DNA of 64,000 bases from Boletus sp. NGJ. Its lineage: Eukaryota; Basidiomycota; Agaricomycetes; Boletales; Boletaceae. The stretch spans positions 496,001-560,000 of the forward strand of contig JAGTXK010000055.1 of the NCBI GenBank assembly GCA_019096195.1, given 5' to 3'. The notes beneath the pieces are model-generated. The model was not told the origin of the DNA, made no database searches, and saw nothing but the letters and a program-made list of their open reading frames with translations. The translations under genes and the position numbers were made by a program. This document shows positions 1 through 11,887 of this stretch, one piece after another; the stretch's first letter is position 1, and each line of letters opens with the position of its first letter.

Positions 1-870
1 CGTTGAAGACACAATCCGGGCAAACACTGTTGTTACCGGAGAACAAGCGTTTGGTGGCTACGCTCATTGCCAATGAATGGGAAAACCAGACAGCGGTGTT
101 GAAACCGCACGCACTACCAATGGTAGGTAATCTCGTTTAGTGCCGGAGAAGGTGTTGCGGACTTTTTAGACGTCCGTCGCATCCAGAGCTATCGACACTC
201 TACGTGACGAGGAAACTCGTTCAGGAGTTCAGGAAGCACTGCTAAACTACCTAGATACAGACACTATTTGGTACGTTAACACAACGGGACTAAATGGTAC
301 TTACATGCATGCTTAGTTTTTACCACGACGATCCTGAGCCATTGGTCAAGCTGCAGAAAAGGCATTGGGACCCACTTCTAGAGTGGGCTAGAAGTACCTT
401 TGACATCGAAATACATGTTCACCGATCCGTTTTATTTCACTCGCAACCCGAGCGAACGCGACAGATTCTCGGTGATGTTTTGGCGCAGATGGACCCATGG
501 GAGATGGCAGGTGCGTCATGGGCTACGGATATTGTACTGGCAAACTAAGCATGCTCTCCCCTGAAGCAATGGAGCGAGCCACCTATGTCACGAAATCGTT
601 CCTCATTGCCTTGGCCCTCGTCAAGCGCCATCTGACCTCAGAGCAAGCAGCTGTTGCAGCCCAAGTCGAGGTGGCAAGTCAGATAGAGAGATGGGGGGAA
701 GTCGAAGATTGTGAGTTCCAACTATCTTGTCGGGGCTTGAAGTTCGCCCATGTGCCCCGGATATTGGAATCTTCACTGACCAATCCCGTTCCACAGCCCA
801 TGATGTAGATTATTATGATGTCCGCCGACAGTTAGGAAGTGCCGCCTGCTTGATCACTGATATACCCTAG
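1..870 (+). CDS. ATP12: ATP12, mitochondrial F1-ATPase assembly chaperone (5'-truncated by window edge)
   Basis: ATP12 is the mitochondrial matrix chaperone that binds the F1 alpha subunit before the alpha3beta3 hexamer of ATP synthase forms. Readable exons are <1..122, 170..270, 317..510, 567..710 and 797..870; all four introns (46-86 bp) have GT-AG ends and keep one frame to a TAG at 868-870. Spliced text carries the family hallmarks in order: LKTQSGQ and the EWENQ block, DTICFYHDDPEPLV, an LEWARSTF stretch, the KSFLIALALVKRHLT helix, and the C-terminal VEVASQIERWGEVEDSHDV with the ending RRQLGSAACLI. The N-terminus with the mitochondrial presequence lies upstream of base 1. Remembered family sequence supports the identification strongly; no internal damage seen. 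Confidence 0.93.
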
Positions 871-1867
871 AATGCGACGATTATCATTCGGCTACGATAT
901 TTGCACACGTTTAACATGGCAACAGCCTCTATCTCGCCTTGTTCCCCCTTGACTCTCTAAGTCAGGTTGGACTCTGAACACTGGAACCCATGAGGACGTA
1001 TGATCAATGTGTGTAAATACCCCCATTGATATCAAACCTTGTGGTAGATGTGATTGGTATCTTGCAAGGTTCACACTGCCCTGTGCGAAAGACATTCAGA
1101 CATTGATATCAATGTAGTGGCCGGTTGTGCGGATCTCCACAGCGAAGATATGGTAACGTTTTCCCTTTCCCCCTTTCACTCTTCTCATTTCAGGATTCAG
1201 AGTACTTCCACGAGGCATGGCTAGTCCATCGTAGTCTCCGATTTAACTGTCATATGATACTGAGCTCGCCGATAATTCTGTGCTTAGCATGATATTTCGG
1301 TGAACGAGTACATATGTTAGTTATATTGGTAATCTCCCACTGGCCCGCTGTGGCCTGGAATCCGTGTCAGCTTCTGAAGCACGATTGGATGAACCCTAAG
1401 TTACAGTTGTTAGTAAGTCACCAAGATCGTGGGTATTTTCGCGCCGTAACGGTGGGTCTAGGGCGTCATTACGAATCGCGTGTCCACTAAAATTTACTAG
1501 GACATTGGAAACAGCTGGGAATGGATAGGACACAGTGCGACTTCTCAGGATAACTCGAATGGTAAGTCGAGCTTGATGCAGAGTAAGAGCTTCTGGGGAA
1601 GAGAATATCGATAATTTAATCCTCCACATAGGGGTTCAAGAACTCCGGCGAGTGCCTTGACCGTAATGCAGTGTTTCTGCCCATGGCTGACGGAACATCT
1701 CGATGTTCTTGTCTCCAGAATACAGACTGAGTGAGCGGAGACGGATGAATGCATTTTCCTGTACTGCAGTAGTGACCGACTGCGATCCGCAAGAAAGCTT
1801 AGTTATTGCCTATGCACACGCCGCACATATTTAAATTGACTGCCGAACGGGATGTAATCTATTGGCA
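871..1867. other. intergenic, no gene recognised
   Basis: About 1 kb between ATP12 and the NTAQ1 relic. Only short unlinked reading frames (under 80 codons) on either strand, none with a family motif or a consistent set of introns. It should hold the ATP12 3' end and the promoter region of the NTAQ1 locus. Confidence 0.5.
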
Positions 1868-2763
1868 ATGGAATCCGCTTCCACACTCCCCCACAACGTG
1901 TCTTACACAAGCCGTTATAGCGAAGAGAACATCTACTTGCTTATAAAACGTTTTCTAGAATCACCGGGGGGCGAGCAGCACTGGGATGTTTTTTCTGTAT
2001 TTATCTCCAATCCGGCGAGAACGGTAACTTTATGAACGAGGACTCATGTGTCAGGATTTTCAAGTTTATCACACAGGTGGCATTGTGGAATCAGCGAATG
2101 GGAATATCCAGAACTGCAGCGGTCATATGGGAGTATCACGTCGTTTTAGTGCTACGCAGCCGATCGCTGAATTGCGATCTGACCAGCGGGCGGGATGCTT
2201 GGATCTATGACCTCGACACTAATCTCCCTGTCCCATGTCACTGAAAAGGTACTTAGGGTCATATGATGATCCAGTTTGTTCCTTTCGCAAGTTCATTCCG
2301 GATCTTAGTGTATGTTGGTGAGACCTTCCCACTCGGTGCTGGCACTCCATTTCAATATCAGAAGTGCAGAAAATTTAGGATTCTTATCTCGGTGGCAAAC
2401 TGACTATTTCAACAGCTTCATTAGGGATCCCTGGCCATGTGTACCTCTATACTTTGCATCGGACAGATCTCACATGGTGAGCCGAATTACCGCAGTGCTA
2501 TTCCGCGGGTATGTATTTAGATCTCCTCATGATCATTGCCAGTACAGCTTGATGTTCCCCGGTCGAACGCATCCGAGACACCCCTGTATCTGTCTAGACC
2601 ACCACCTTACCCAGGGCCAGAGGCAGAGAAGCGTGGAGTTAGGCATAATCTTATGACTCGCTTCGTTTCAATGGCTGGAGACAAACAAGGTTTTGGAACG
2701 GTGATGGATTTCAATGGATTTACAACGTGGTGCTCTGAGGAACCAAGTTCACCGAGTGACTAA
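1868..2763 (+). pseudogene. NTAQ1-like N-terminal glutamine amidohydrolase, apparently decayed
   Basis: NTAQ1 deamidates N-terminal Gln to Glu in the Arg/N-degron pathway and uses a Cys-His-Asp triad. Exon 1 (1868..2023) starts MESAS and has YTSRYSEEN where active homologues have the YCEEN motif; the catalytic Cys codon is AGC (Ser) at 1919-1921. Exon 2 from 2077 keeps the His motif (WEYHVV) and the Asp motif (YDLDTNLP), then meets an in-frame TGA at 2242-2244 where I recall a conserved Trp. YVGETF and KFRI follow from about 2308, after which the frame slips before FASDRSHM near 2453. The last exon (2548..2763) is intact: PPPYP, HNLMTRFVSM, GFGTVMDF. Identity is clear. Whether the locus is dead, or partly mis-sequenced, is inference; the Cys-to-Ser and Trp-to-stop changes are substitutions rather than indels. 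Confidence 0.7.
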
Positions 2764-2869
2764 CGTTACAGTGACGGTCACACATGTGTAACTGTCACAC
2801 GTCAATGAGCAAATCTTTTCGGTCAGCCAGAAAACTTGCAGTTGCTTCAGAGTCGAGTGGCAACTTGTC

Positions 2870-4394
2870 ATGAATTCTGCCTCCTCTTCCTCCGTCGGCT
2901 TGAACGGTCACACGCAAACTAATAGTCCAATTTCACCCATCTCTCATCATTCTGAAAACTCGTATGGCGATGATACAAACGTCTCAGCTGTATCTCCACT
3001 CCCTGTATCTAACGGATATTCGCAGTAAGTATCCCCTTTGTTCATGTATCAACCACCGATCGGCTCAGTACCACTCCAGCACACCGTACCAACTGCACAA
3101 CGAAGAGATTGTAAACCATTTGTATCATGCAGGCTTTCAGACCGGTGTAGGTACCCGTGTCTCCATGCAATGTGCCTACTAATCTCACATGACATTAGAA
3201 TTACGCTGACACGATCCTTGTAAGCAAAACCCTTTCCTGGGACCCTTCCAAGTGTCACTGAACCAAAGCTAGCATGTTCATCAAAATTCCTATCGCCTTC
3301 ATGCGATAATTTTGTCTCGTTCCCCATTTCTTGCCCACTTAATGTCCACCTCTCCACAAACAGGAGGGCAACGTGTAATATACGTGGAGCTTGATCATGA
3401 GCTAGAGGTCACGCATGAGGTACGTCTTCTGCGTACATTGGTCATGTCTCCGTTCATTTCCGCCACCGTGTGCGGCCAGTGGCTGAGTAGAAGTTGACCG
3501 TGTCTGCAAACGCTCGTCATTTGAAGACCGGCTGTTATTATTCTCATCATGTTCAACCGCCGCCTCGGAGGCCGTATTGGACGGAGCATTTGCTCTCCTA
3601 TAATATTTGACACTGATTTATTGCCTTTGCAGGGTTTCGCCATAGGTATTGTTTTATGCGTCAGCAGGTTCAGATCATTGATACCCGACTTTCTTCCTAG
3701 CGCTGGGTTACCTTTATTCCCCCGTTTCCATCAGCCTCATTCGGCCCGAAAATGCACGAGGCGTTCTCGCGGCTGGATGTTTGCTTGGTGGGATGGAGGA
3801 TCTGTGTGGATATGCATATGGCGTCTGCAGGCAATCCATCAGTGTGGAAACAATTACTGAATGGCTCGATTTCATCAACAACATCCCTCTGTCACCAGAT
3901 GGGTCATTCTCCCCACAACCACCTCTGACGTCTGTGTTTGGGCAATATGCTCGCAGACTACGAGAAGATGTCTTTCATTTTCTCGTGGTTACACTTCCCA
4001 ACACCTTGGAAGTATATTCTGCCGCAGGATCCGAATCTGGTTCCTCACAGGGGCACACTGGCCGGGATACCTTATTGCAGATATTTTCTCGCGTACCCTT
4101 CGACATGTTTAAGGCTGCTGTGGAATCACCTACTTTCCAAATTGGTGCGTGTTTGAGGTGCTCACGGTCGCCCAACCTCGGCACGACTGCCTGACCCACT
4201 TTAACACAGGTTCCGATCAATGTCGCTTCAAGTTTGCCAAGGATGCTATAGAACTCAGGAAGAGGGGTATTGCGCGAGGGCATGGATCAGAGGAGACAGT
4301 GGTGCTTGCATTTGGTGGGGGTCACATGAGTGGAAGTGCTGTTCACGTCACCCGAAAAATGCGCAAGCGGCCACTCTGGAAGGTAAACTCATGA
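2870..4394 (+). CDS. BTB/POZ domain protein, fungal germ-cell-less-like
   Basis: Predicted 310-residue protein from exons 2870..3024, 3080..3146, 3199..3219, 3273..3419, 3633..3645, 3701..4144 and 4210..4394. It starts MNSASSSSVGLNG, has a Ser-rich N-terminus, then the BTB fold: EEIVNHLYHAGFQTG, NYADTILHVHQNSYRLHA, IILSRSPFLAHL, and the 3-box-like EWLDFI segment. The C-terminal half carries blocks I recall from fungal relatives: FSRVPFDMFKAAVESP, RFKFAKDAIELRKRG, VVLAFGGG, VTRK and KRPLWKV. BTB proteins dimerise and often act as cullin-3 adaptors; the role here is unknown. Exon 5 is only 13 nt, but it is needed to join THE to GFAIALGYLYS. The stop at 4392-4394 assumes no further intron. Confidence 0.82.
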
Positions 4395-4992
4395 ACCGAC
4401 AACTTGTTGGCTTTTCTGGGAATCCATATTACGTGAAGCCACCGCTTGCAATCTGGTCGTTTTCTTGCCCCTCATTTTACATACTTGTCGGAATGATCAC
4501 TTTTGAAGCTGTGAATAGGCTCTGGGCCAGTGCAAGACCGTGCAAAAACAAGCCATTGAATCAATTTACGTTGGCGCCGTCTCAGCGTCCCCCCAAATCG
4601 GAAAGCTCTCGGGAAGTACTAGTTAACCTTTTTAGCTGCTGCTTGGCGCTGATCGCTTCGTCGAAGCCTCGGGCGACTTGCAGCATGCAAGGAAGATGCA
4701 CCGACCACATCAAATTTCCGGATGCTTTTGACTAGATCTCCGTTTTCTCTATCAGTACATCCCCCTCAAACACGAGTGCGCCACGATCGATTAGGTATTT
4801 TCTGTCCGACAGGCCATCCTCCCGGTGATCACGAGAGCAGCGCAAGTTCAAGAACCGAAGCACCTGAGTTGTTCGCTCATGCAGATTTTTTTCATTCATA
4901 ATTTTTTCACTTTTTTTTTTCAATCGTATTTGAAGCCATGCATTTCCCATCGATTTTGGACAACAGCCCATCCCCCCCCCCACCCCATCGCA
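4395..4992. other. intergenic, 3' end of BTB gene and promoter of DUF6593 gene
   Basis: No gene recognised. A T-rich run near 4907-4920 and a C-run at about 4972-4982 lie just before the DUF6593 start and probably belong to its promoter or 5' UTR. No open frame here matches a family on either strand. Confidence 0.5.
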
Positions 4993-5742
4993 ATGTCTAA
5001 CTTCGATTTCGTGATCTTCTTCACTGGCAGAGATGACCCTCGTGAAGGGTGCATTATCATGGGGGAAGACGAAAAGCCAGTCTTTTTCGAATTCGAGACC
5101 GCCTTTCTGTCCCCAGGCTCGACGCGCACAACGGTACGTCGCGTTCTCTTCGAACGTGTGGTTCAAACACGCGGCAACGTCATTGCTAACCGCAGTCGGG
5201 GGGGCTACCACGCTTCAGATCTGCAGCGACCGACGTCCCGTTGCCGCGTTTGATTGGGACGCCAACGGTGACAGCCTCGGTGTAGCCACCATAGGCGACA
5301 AGGAATTTCCAATGGAACATCTCGTCCTCCCTGGTTCCTGCCCCATGTAAATATTGGCCCTCTTTTTTATTTTATTTTATTTTATTTTATTTCCTCGAGG
5401 CGACTGATCGCTGACCGTTTCTGTTCCACCCAGCGCCCGCCGCTTCCAGGCAGCCGATGGCAGGTTCTATGAATGGCGGCGCTCTTATCGCGACCCCAGG
5501 TCTTACGAGGTACCATCGTTTATCATTTGACCCATCGGGGCGTTCATTTGCTCACCGTCGTCGTCCAGTTGTACGTGGGTCCCAACACCCAGCCGATTGC
5601 TGTGTACCGCTCGTTCTCCCAAGCGACGCCCATCGGTCCCTCCCATGGTACCTTGGAGTACAACTTCACTGACGGGTTATTTTTGCTTCAAGTACTTCTC
5701 GCGCTTAACCTCAACCGCTGGCTGGATTGGAACGAGGAGTGA
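4993..5742 (+). CDS. DUF6593 family protein
   Basis: Small basidiomycete-type protein of unknown function, about 172 residues, from exons 4993..5133, 5219..5346, 5434..5509 and 5569..5742. It begins MSNFDFVIFFTGRDDP. A central RRPVAAFDWD strand is followed by GRFYEWRRSY and the Leu-Tyr strand LYVGPNTQPIAVYRS, the pattern I associate with DUF6593 (beta-rich, W/Y-containing repeats). It ends in a hydrophobic helix, FLLQVLLALNLNRWLDW, which could be a membrane or packing helix. The acceptor at 5218 was chosen over the nearer AG at 5195 because only it keeps frame. Intron 2 contains a pentanucleotide repeat. Family assignment is from memory of the sequence style, hence the moderate confidence. 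Confidence 0.68.
5363..5392. repeat. (TTTTA)n microsatellite in an intron
   Basis: Five TTTTA units with T-rich flanks, inside the second intron of the DUF6593 gene. Likely length-variable between strains; no coding effect expected. Confidence 0.9.
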
Positions 5743-5910
5743 TCTGAGATCGACGAGGGGACCGATAATACAACTTATTTATATCCCATAGTTTGTATGA
5801 ATACGGGTATAGGAAAGGACGACATATGTAAATGCAACCGGCGATCAGGGAATGGAATGTAAAGAGAAGCTATCAAAGGAGGGAAAATGTCCACATAATA
5901 AATCCAGCAA

Positions 5911-8900
5911 TCAGGAATTGATAGCGCCAAGCATATGCTCCAGTCTTTCTTCGACAGTCCACTGCATGTCGGCATCAGAGTGGAAGGAACTCGCAGAGGA
6001 GTGGTCAGGAGGTTGATTAAAGATAAAGTTGAACGAGCCGGCGTCCATCCCTTGAGAAAGGTTTTCGATAAGGCGACCTATCTGTGCGGAAGAGCTATAA
6101 AAAACCTAGTCGCGGGATGTTGGCTTGCAGCGCAATCTTCTTGATGAAGGCAGAACTTACCTTTGTTTCAGGACGGTGCTTGCTCTGAGAAGACCTTTTC
6201 CGGGGATTGATCGAAGAACCACCACCTTTTAATGTCGGCCTGACATGTGCCTTGACGAACAATTGTACACCGTCACCATTCTCGCTCGTCGAAAGATTCG
6301 ATCCCATGCTAGTCCTGCTAGGATACACAGAATCAACATCATCGTCCCTCAAGCTGTCGATAATTTGCCTGGAAACCCAAAAATCAATCAATATACTGCC
6401 CCATACGTGCGAGGATACGAGGACTCACCAGATAGTCTCGCCATTGGCCATTTCGATCACTTCGACTGCAGGACCCTCCTGAACGGCTGTGCCGTCGGGA
6501 TCGCGATCGGTTCCCGCGTCATCAACTACGGCACTTGCATGTTTGCTCTCACCGGAGTACATATCATAGCTGGTCAAATAAAGATCAAGACACGGCGTAA
6601 ATGGGGGGAACTATTACCCACAGAGAATCATACGCGGAACTTGGTTTCTCCGCGGCAGCATTCGAGGGAGGCGCCCGAAGGAGCACCTCAGCTTGTGCGC
6701 CAATAGAGGTTGCCGCTCCGGGGACCGGAGGTGGTCTCTCACTAGAAAAACGGCGGCCACCGTTGGCTTTCGGAGGTGGAGGCGTCGGTGCTCGGTCATG
6801 CACAGAACGAGCTGATTGAGCAGAAGTCGCGCTGCCCGAGCGCCGGTGTCGTCGCACTAGTGATTTCCGGTTCACCTGACTCAGGTCCACCTTGGAACTT
6901 CGAAACTCCGAGGGGAAAATAAGAGTTCTTCGAATGACGGCAGCGTTCTCAGGAATCTGAGGATTCTGGCGAATTTGACCAGGCTCCCCCGCTTTCCGCA
7001 CAGACAGCTTTCTCACACTTTTGCCATCAGCACCATTGGATGGATCGTCACCGTTCGAGGGCTTATCAGCGGGTGGGGCTAGACGACTCCGGTCCAGGAT
7101 ACTGGATGGCTGAGTGCTGGGGGTGAGAGGCGTGTTGCCAATTGTGGAGGAGGATCCTCCAGACCACACCCAACCCGCCGCTCGTGAAACGGAAGTAGAG
7201 CGTGTGACTAAGTCGTTAAGAGCGGCCTGATCTAGTCCAATTTTTGACGCCGCTTCAAAGAGTTGTTTAACTGCAGCAGAATTGACATCATTGGCGAGAA
7301 CGGCCGAAGCGTCAAGACTCGGACGAACACTCGCATCACCCGATTGCGGAATCGTAGCTATCGGCGAAACGGAGGATGAGACGTTCCCTCGAGCGTGTCC
7401 TTGATGCGACGAGGCTGTAGGTGAAGATGTAGTCGGCGAAGTTCGAGAATGCATGCTAGATTGACTATCTCCCGCGCTGTCTATCGTGCGAGGCTTTCGG
7501 AAACGTGCCATCAATCCTTTGAGACCTGGGGCGGCCGACACAGCAGGGCTGGCGCTCGGAGTCTTAAGCTTGGCCAACTCAGTCGAGCTGCCAGGTCCGA
7601 ATCTTGGCAACGGGAGGGTCGGCCGCCGATTAAGACCTTGTGAAGCAGGAGCGGACTGTGGTTGAACATCGAGAGGAAAAGGCGTCACTTCTTCGCCACT
7701 GGGGGTAGTTGGCTTGACTCTGAGTGTGTTCCTAAAGCGTCTCATACGCTGAGTAATACCGAATGAAGGTTGGGGGCTAACTGAAGGTGGCGAGGTTGGG
7801 GCAGGTAGTGGGATTGTCTCGACGCTGGTAGGAGCCGTCAGTAGTCGGGGTTCAGATATTTGACTTGGGTCAATCTTCTTACGAGAGACAGATATTGTCG
7901 ATGCGTTCACGTCGGTAAAATTTCTGATAGGTGACTTCATGAGGGCGGCAGTAGCTGCATCCGCCCTGCGCTGAACTTCTCTGGCGAGGTCAGTCTGGTC
8001 GATGGGCGTTGATCGGGGGTTTCGCAGTGACTGGGATCGCTGCGGAAGTGGACTGGGTGACGATGATGTCTCGAATCGTGCCTGCCGTGCACTCAGAGGA
8101 AGAATACTCTCCACGTCTTGTGGAAATTCCGGGGGTAAGATGGCTTCAACAGTGGGTGAAACCGACGTAGACGAGGAATCCTGATCGGACATCTGAGGGA
8201 CGACAAGATGGTCCGAGTCACCATTCCCGAAGCCCAAAGCGCGCGCGAGATCTCGATTTCTTCGAGTTGTGGGAGAGATCTCAGGTTGAGTGTTACCTTC
8301 AACTTTGGTCTCTATGTGGGTGATGGGTATACTATCTACCACCGACTCTAGGAGTGCGCTGGCCTTCGCATTATTATCCAAGGCGGGGGATCGCCGACCA
8401 GCGGGACTAGTTTGAGTCGGCGTCGGACTCATAACCTATACACCACATCAGCGCCTGTCATGCCGTAAGACAAAAGAACGTACCCGGCCATTGGTCGAAT
8501 AATTTGACTGAGAGGTTGAGGGTCGTCGCCTACGCAAAGAGTTCGTCCTCTCACGAGTATCAGGAAGGGCAGCTTTGTGAAGTGCAGCCCCAACAAGTTT
8601 CTCCTGTATTGCGACGAAGTCGGATTTCGTGAGTCCGGCGTAGCGCCGGATTATTCCCTCAAAATCGCATTCTTCTTGAGAGCTGCCTGGTGTTAGGGAA
8701 ACCGACTTGTCGAGGCCATACCATGTGGATGGTGTTTGGCCGCTAGAACCACTGAAGATATCAAGAGCACCGCCGACTCTCTGACTAGGTTCCGAGGAAT
8801 GGTAACTAGAACCTGTTGATTCTAAGGAAGAACGAGAAGAGTTCACGATTGGAGATAAAGAAAGTTGTGAGACACCGTAAGAATAATTGGAGGGAGATTT

Positions 8901-11028
8901 GAAGTGTTGCTTGGAAGAACGAGCTGCGATGCTATTGGAGTCGGAAGAAGGGAATGTGGGAGATGCCGCGTTGCGGGTCTGAGTTGGGGTTGGGGATCGA
9001 AGCCCACGACTGCCAGTAGACGGCGTGGAGCCAAAGTCATAGGTGGACAAGCTAGATGCCGCGCGAGAATCTGCAGGGCTAGCTGAGTTATTCCACTTTG
9101 ACGCGTACGTTGTTTGTGCAGGACCAGGAGACTCGGGTGGCACTGAAGAGCGTAGAGACCTTGTGGGTGATTTGGAACGGTCTGTGTTCGTTTGAAAGTC
9201 TGTTTCGGTGCTCTGACTCCCACTTCTGCTGTGTGTCGATCGACTCTCGGACTTGACGCGAGCCTTCTCGGGGCTGGCTGATGCCCCGACAGTCCACGTG
9301 ATATTTGAAGGCGTGCTGGGTCGAGGGGAAACAACCATCGGCTGGAACGCGGGACCAGACAACGGGGATACTGGTCGGCGTCGGATAAATACGGATGATG
9401 TAACTGAGCCTTCCTGCTCAGTGCCACTCGTGCTGTCACGTTGAGCGTCTGGCGTACGTCTTCCGCTATTACTCCGTGATAAATAGGAATGTATTGCTGC
9501 ATGGGTCTGAGGGGAAGTGGGGCGAGGGGTACTCCGGGATGCGTCGGAGCTTCGTCTGAGCAGGCTGGATGAGATGGATGACGTAGCTATGTGTGCGCTC
9601 TGCCCGTTAGCAATTGGAATGGGCGGCGAAGCGCGTGGCGTGGTAGAATGTGAGCGAATATCCTCAGTGTCGAAAGAGGATTCGCGCGGCGTCATGGGTC
9701 GGGGCATCCCTGGTATGTATCCCGGTAGACGAGGAGTTGGTGAGACAGTACCGGGACGATCATATGGAGCGAGGGATAACTGCCGAGTGTCAGACTGCAT
9801 GATAATTTCCCCATCGGATGATATTGCGGTGCCTGCCTCATAGTCGAAAGATGATCGATGGTAGGTCGGCTGATTTGCAGGTCACGCTTAAGAAATATAT
9901 AAACGAGCAGACATTATTATGTCTTACCGAAGGACCTGGTTCCACTGATTCCTGCGTGTCATTCATCGCGCGTGAGTGATCAGAGTCGCTGGGTCGAGGG
10001 GTTGGGTGTGCAGTTCGCGGCATGACAATCTCGTCTTCAGCCTCTTCTTCCAACTCTTTAATAACTTGTGCCAACGCAGCAGAAGCTCGCTTCGAAATGC
10101 GAAGGCCACTGCCATTGTCTACACTGGATTGTGGCAAGTCTTCGTTAGAGGATATGAGGGAGGTCGTGCGTGCAACTGGCGTCTTGTCATTAGGGCTCGA
10201 GGAAGGAGAAGCGGAACCACCTCCATCTGGGGTGGTGGGTCGTAGGCTCTCGATAGAGTTCAGAGATGTTTCCTCTCTCAAACTTTGACTTGACTCGGTG
10301 TGAGTGATCGATACAGCACTTCGATGAGCCTTCTGCGAAATTGCACGAAGATACCCGTAATCCCGAAGGCGTCCTGACGAAAACAGGTTGTTGCTGTACC
10401 GCTTGGTGGATCGAGGCGATGAAGTGATAGAGGACGCAGGGTAGGTAGTGGAAGCGGTGTTACTCGAGAGATGTGAAGAGCGTTCCAGATTATAATCGGA
10501 CTCTGCACCTGTCTCACTGACGATGCTTGTGTTGATATCACCTTGACTGGTTGATGCGGTATGTCTAGAGCGGATGCGGCCAAGGGTCTGCAAAATCATA
10601 TCCTCCTCGGCCACTGTAATTTGGTTTGGCGCCCCCCTCGCTCTCTGTTCGGCGAATTTGAGTCTGAGATCGACGAGGGAGACTGGATTGCCGGAAGAGG
10701 TGCGAAGAAAGGTGAATCGACGTGTAAGTCTGTGGTTGTGCTATGAGGGATGTCATTGGAAATAAACTAAGAAGAGACACACTCTGGAAGGATGAGGGAC
10801 GTGCGAAAAGCGTCGGCGGAAGGTAGTCCAGGAAATTGCTCGTCTTCAGATGAATGCGAGAAGGAACTGCTGTGAAGGACCGGAGGAGGCCTGCTAGGGT
10901 CGGACTTTTTGCTGTCGTAGTGGAGAGTGGCCAGGGTCGGAGGTGTAAGATCGAAAGTAAGAAACAGAATATGAATTGAAGTGCATACACGCGAACTTTT
11001 AGCGAGGGACGTACCGAAGACGCTGCAT
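5911..11028 (-). CDS. large Ser/Pro-rich protein with short conserved blocks, function unknown
   Basis: One 8-exon gene gives 1551 residues with every junction in frame: 11015..11028 (14-nt start exon, MQRLR), 10783..10911, 9928..10729, 8484..9836, 6622..8435, 6429..6569, 6161..6368 and 5911..6105. Most of the chain is low-complexity Ser/Thr/Pro, with many SP/TP sites that suggest phosphorylation. Islands of ordered sequence stand out: NPVSLVDLRLKFAEQRARG followed by TVAEEDMILQTLGRIR near the N-terminus, IIRRYAGLTKSDFVAIQEK in the middle, VKQLFEAASKIGLDQAAL, RRTLIFPSEF, and the C-terminal SAQIGRLIENLSQGMDAGSF. No enzyme or domain signature recognised. A disordered scaffold or cytoskeletal/polarity protein is possible, but that is speculation. 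Confidence 0.78.
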
Positions 11029-11887
11029 ATGAGCAAGCGGTTTCCCTCGTTTTGAACACGTTGGCTGACAGTAGCGAAGGGAGGGCGGCTCGATTAGATC
11101 TCGGATTCTGCTGGCCCCTCAGTGAGAGGGGAATGAATGGCAGGCAACGTGTTGAACACGAGTTGCCAGGTGTTTACGGAATGGTCAAACAGCGAATCGC
11201 AGGCTATAGTCCTGAGATGGCTACACAGTCCCAGCGGCGAGCGCCTGGTATCAAACGATGCGCGAATCGAAATACTACGAGCTATGAGCTCGACGCTCAA
11301 CGCGACGGTGGGCGCACTTTGTCTGACTGTGCCGTGTTTAGTCCTGCCTGCACGTGGTCACGGTCAGGCTAGCCAGTACTTGCTAGCTACTACTGCTTGG
11401 AAGACTGGGCAAAAACCTCCTCTCCCCACGGGGGAACATAAATATATCGTCGCAACTCCTATTACACCGTCCTCGTGCCCTGTGTCCCGAGAATGCCTCG
11501 AAAACTACCACGGCACCACCTCAGTAATGCCTAGCCAGGCAAAGTCCGCTGGCTCTTTCAATCTGCCACTTTCGGCTACGTTTCAGCATTAACTCCCATC
11601 ATCACGCCGTCGTCGTCTCAAGACCCCGATATCTGCTTGCTTTTATCTAAACAAGGCCAGAAAAATGTGAAATTCAGCCACTGGAAGGTACAAACACGCC
11701 CCGAGTCGATTCGATGGATCGCGGGATGTAATCGTCAACTGTTCATCGGGTTACATATATCTCATCCATAGGGACGGCACTTCCTTTGAATTGGTTTCGT
11801 TCTGGAGCTACAATCGGCCAAACGGTTCAGGTGTTCGGGGTAGAACATTACATAGCATGCCTAAATTTCCAAACGATCCGATTAGAT
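11029..11887. other. intergenic, no gene recognised
   Basis: 859 bp between the start of the Ser/Pro-rich gene and the stop of the E2 gene. A 151-codon open frame on the plus strand (11137-11592) has no recognisable motif and no coding-like neighbours, so I treat it as chance. The E2 3' UTR and the promoter of the Ser/Pro-rich gene are expected here. Confidence 0.5.
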
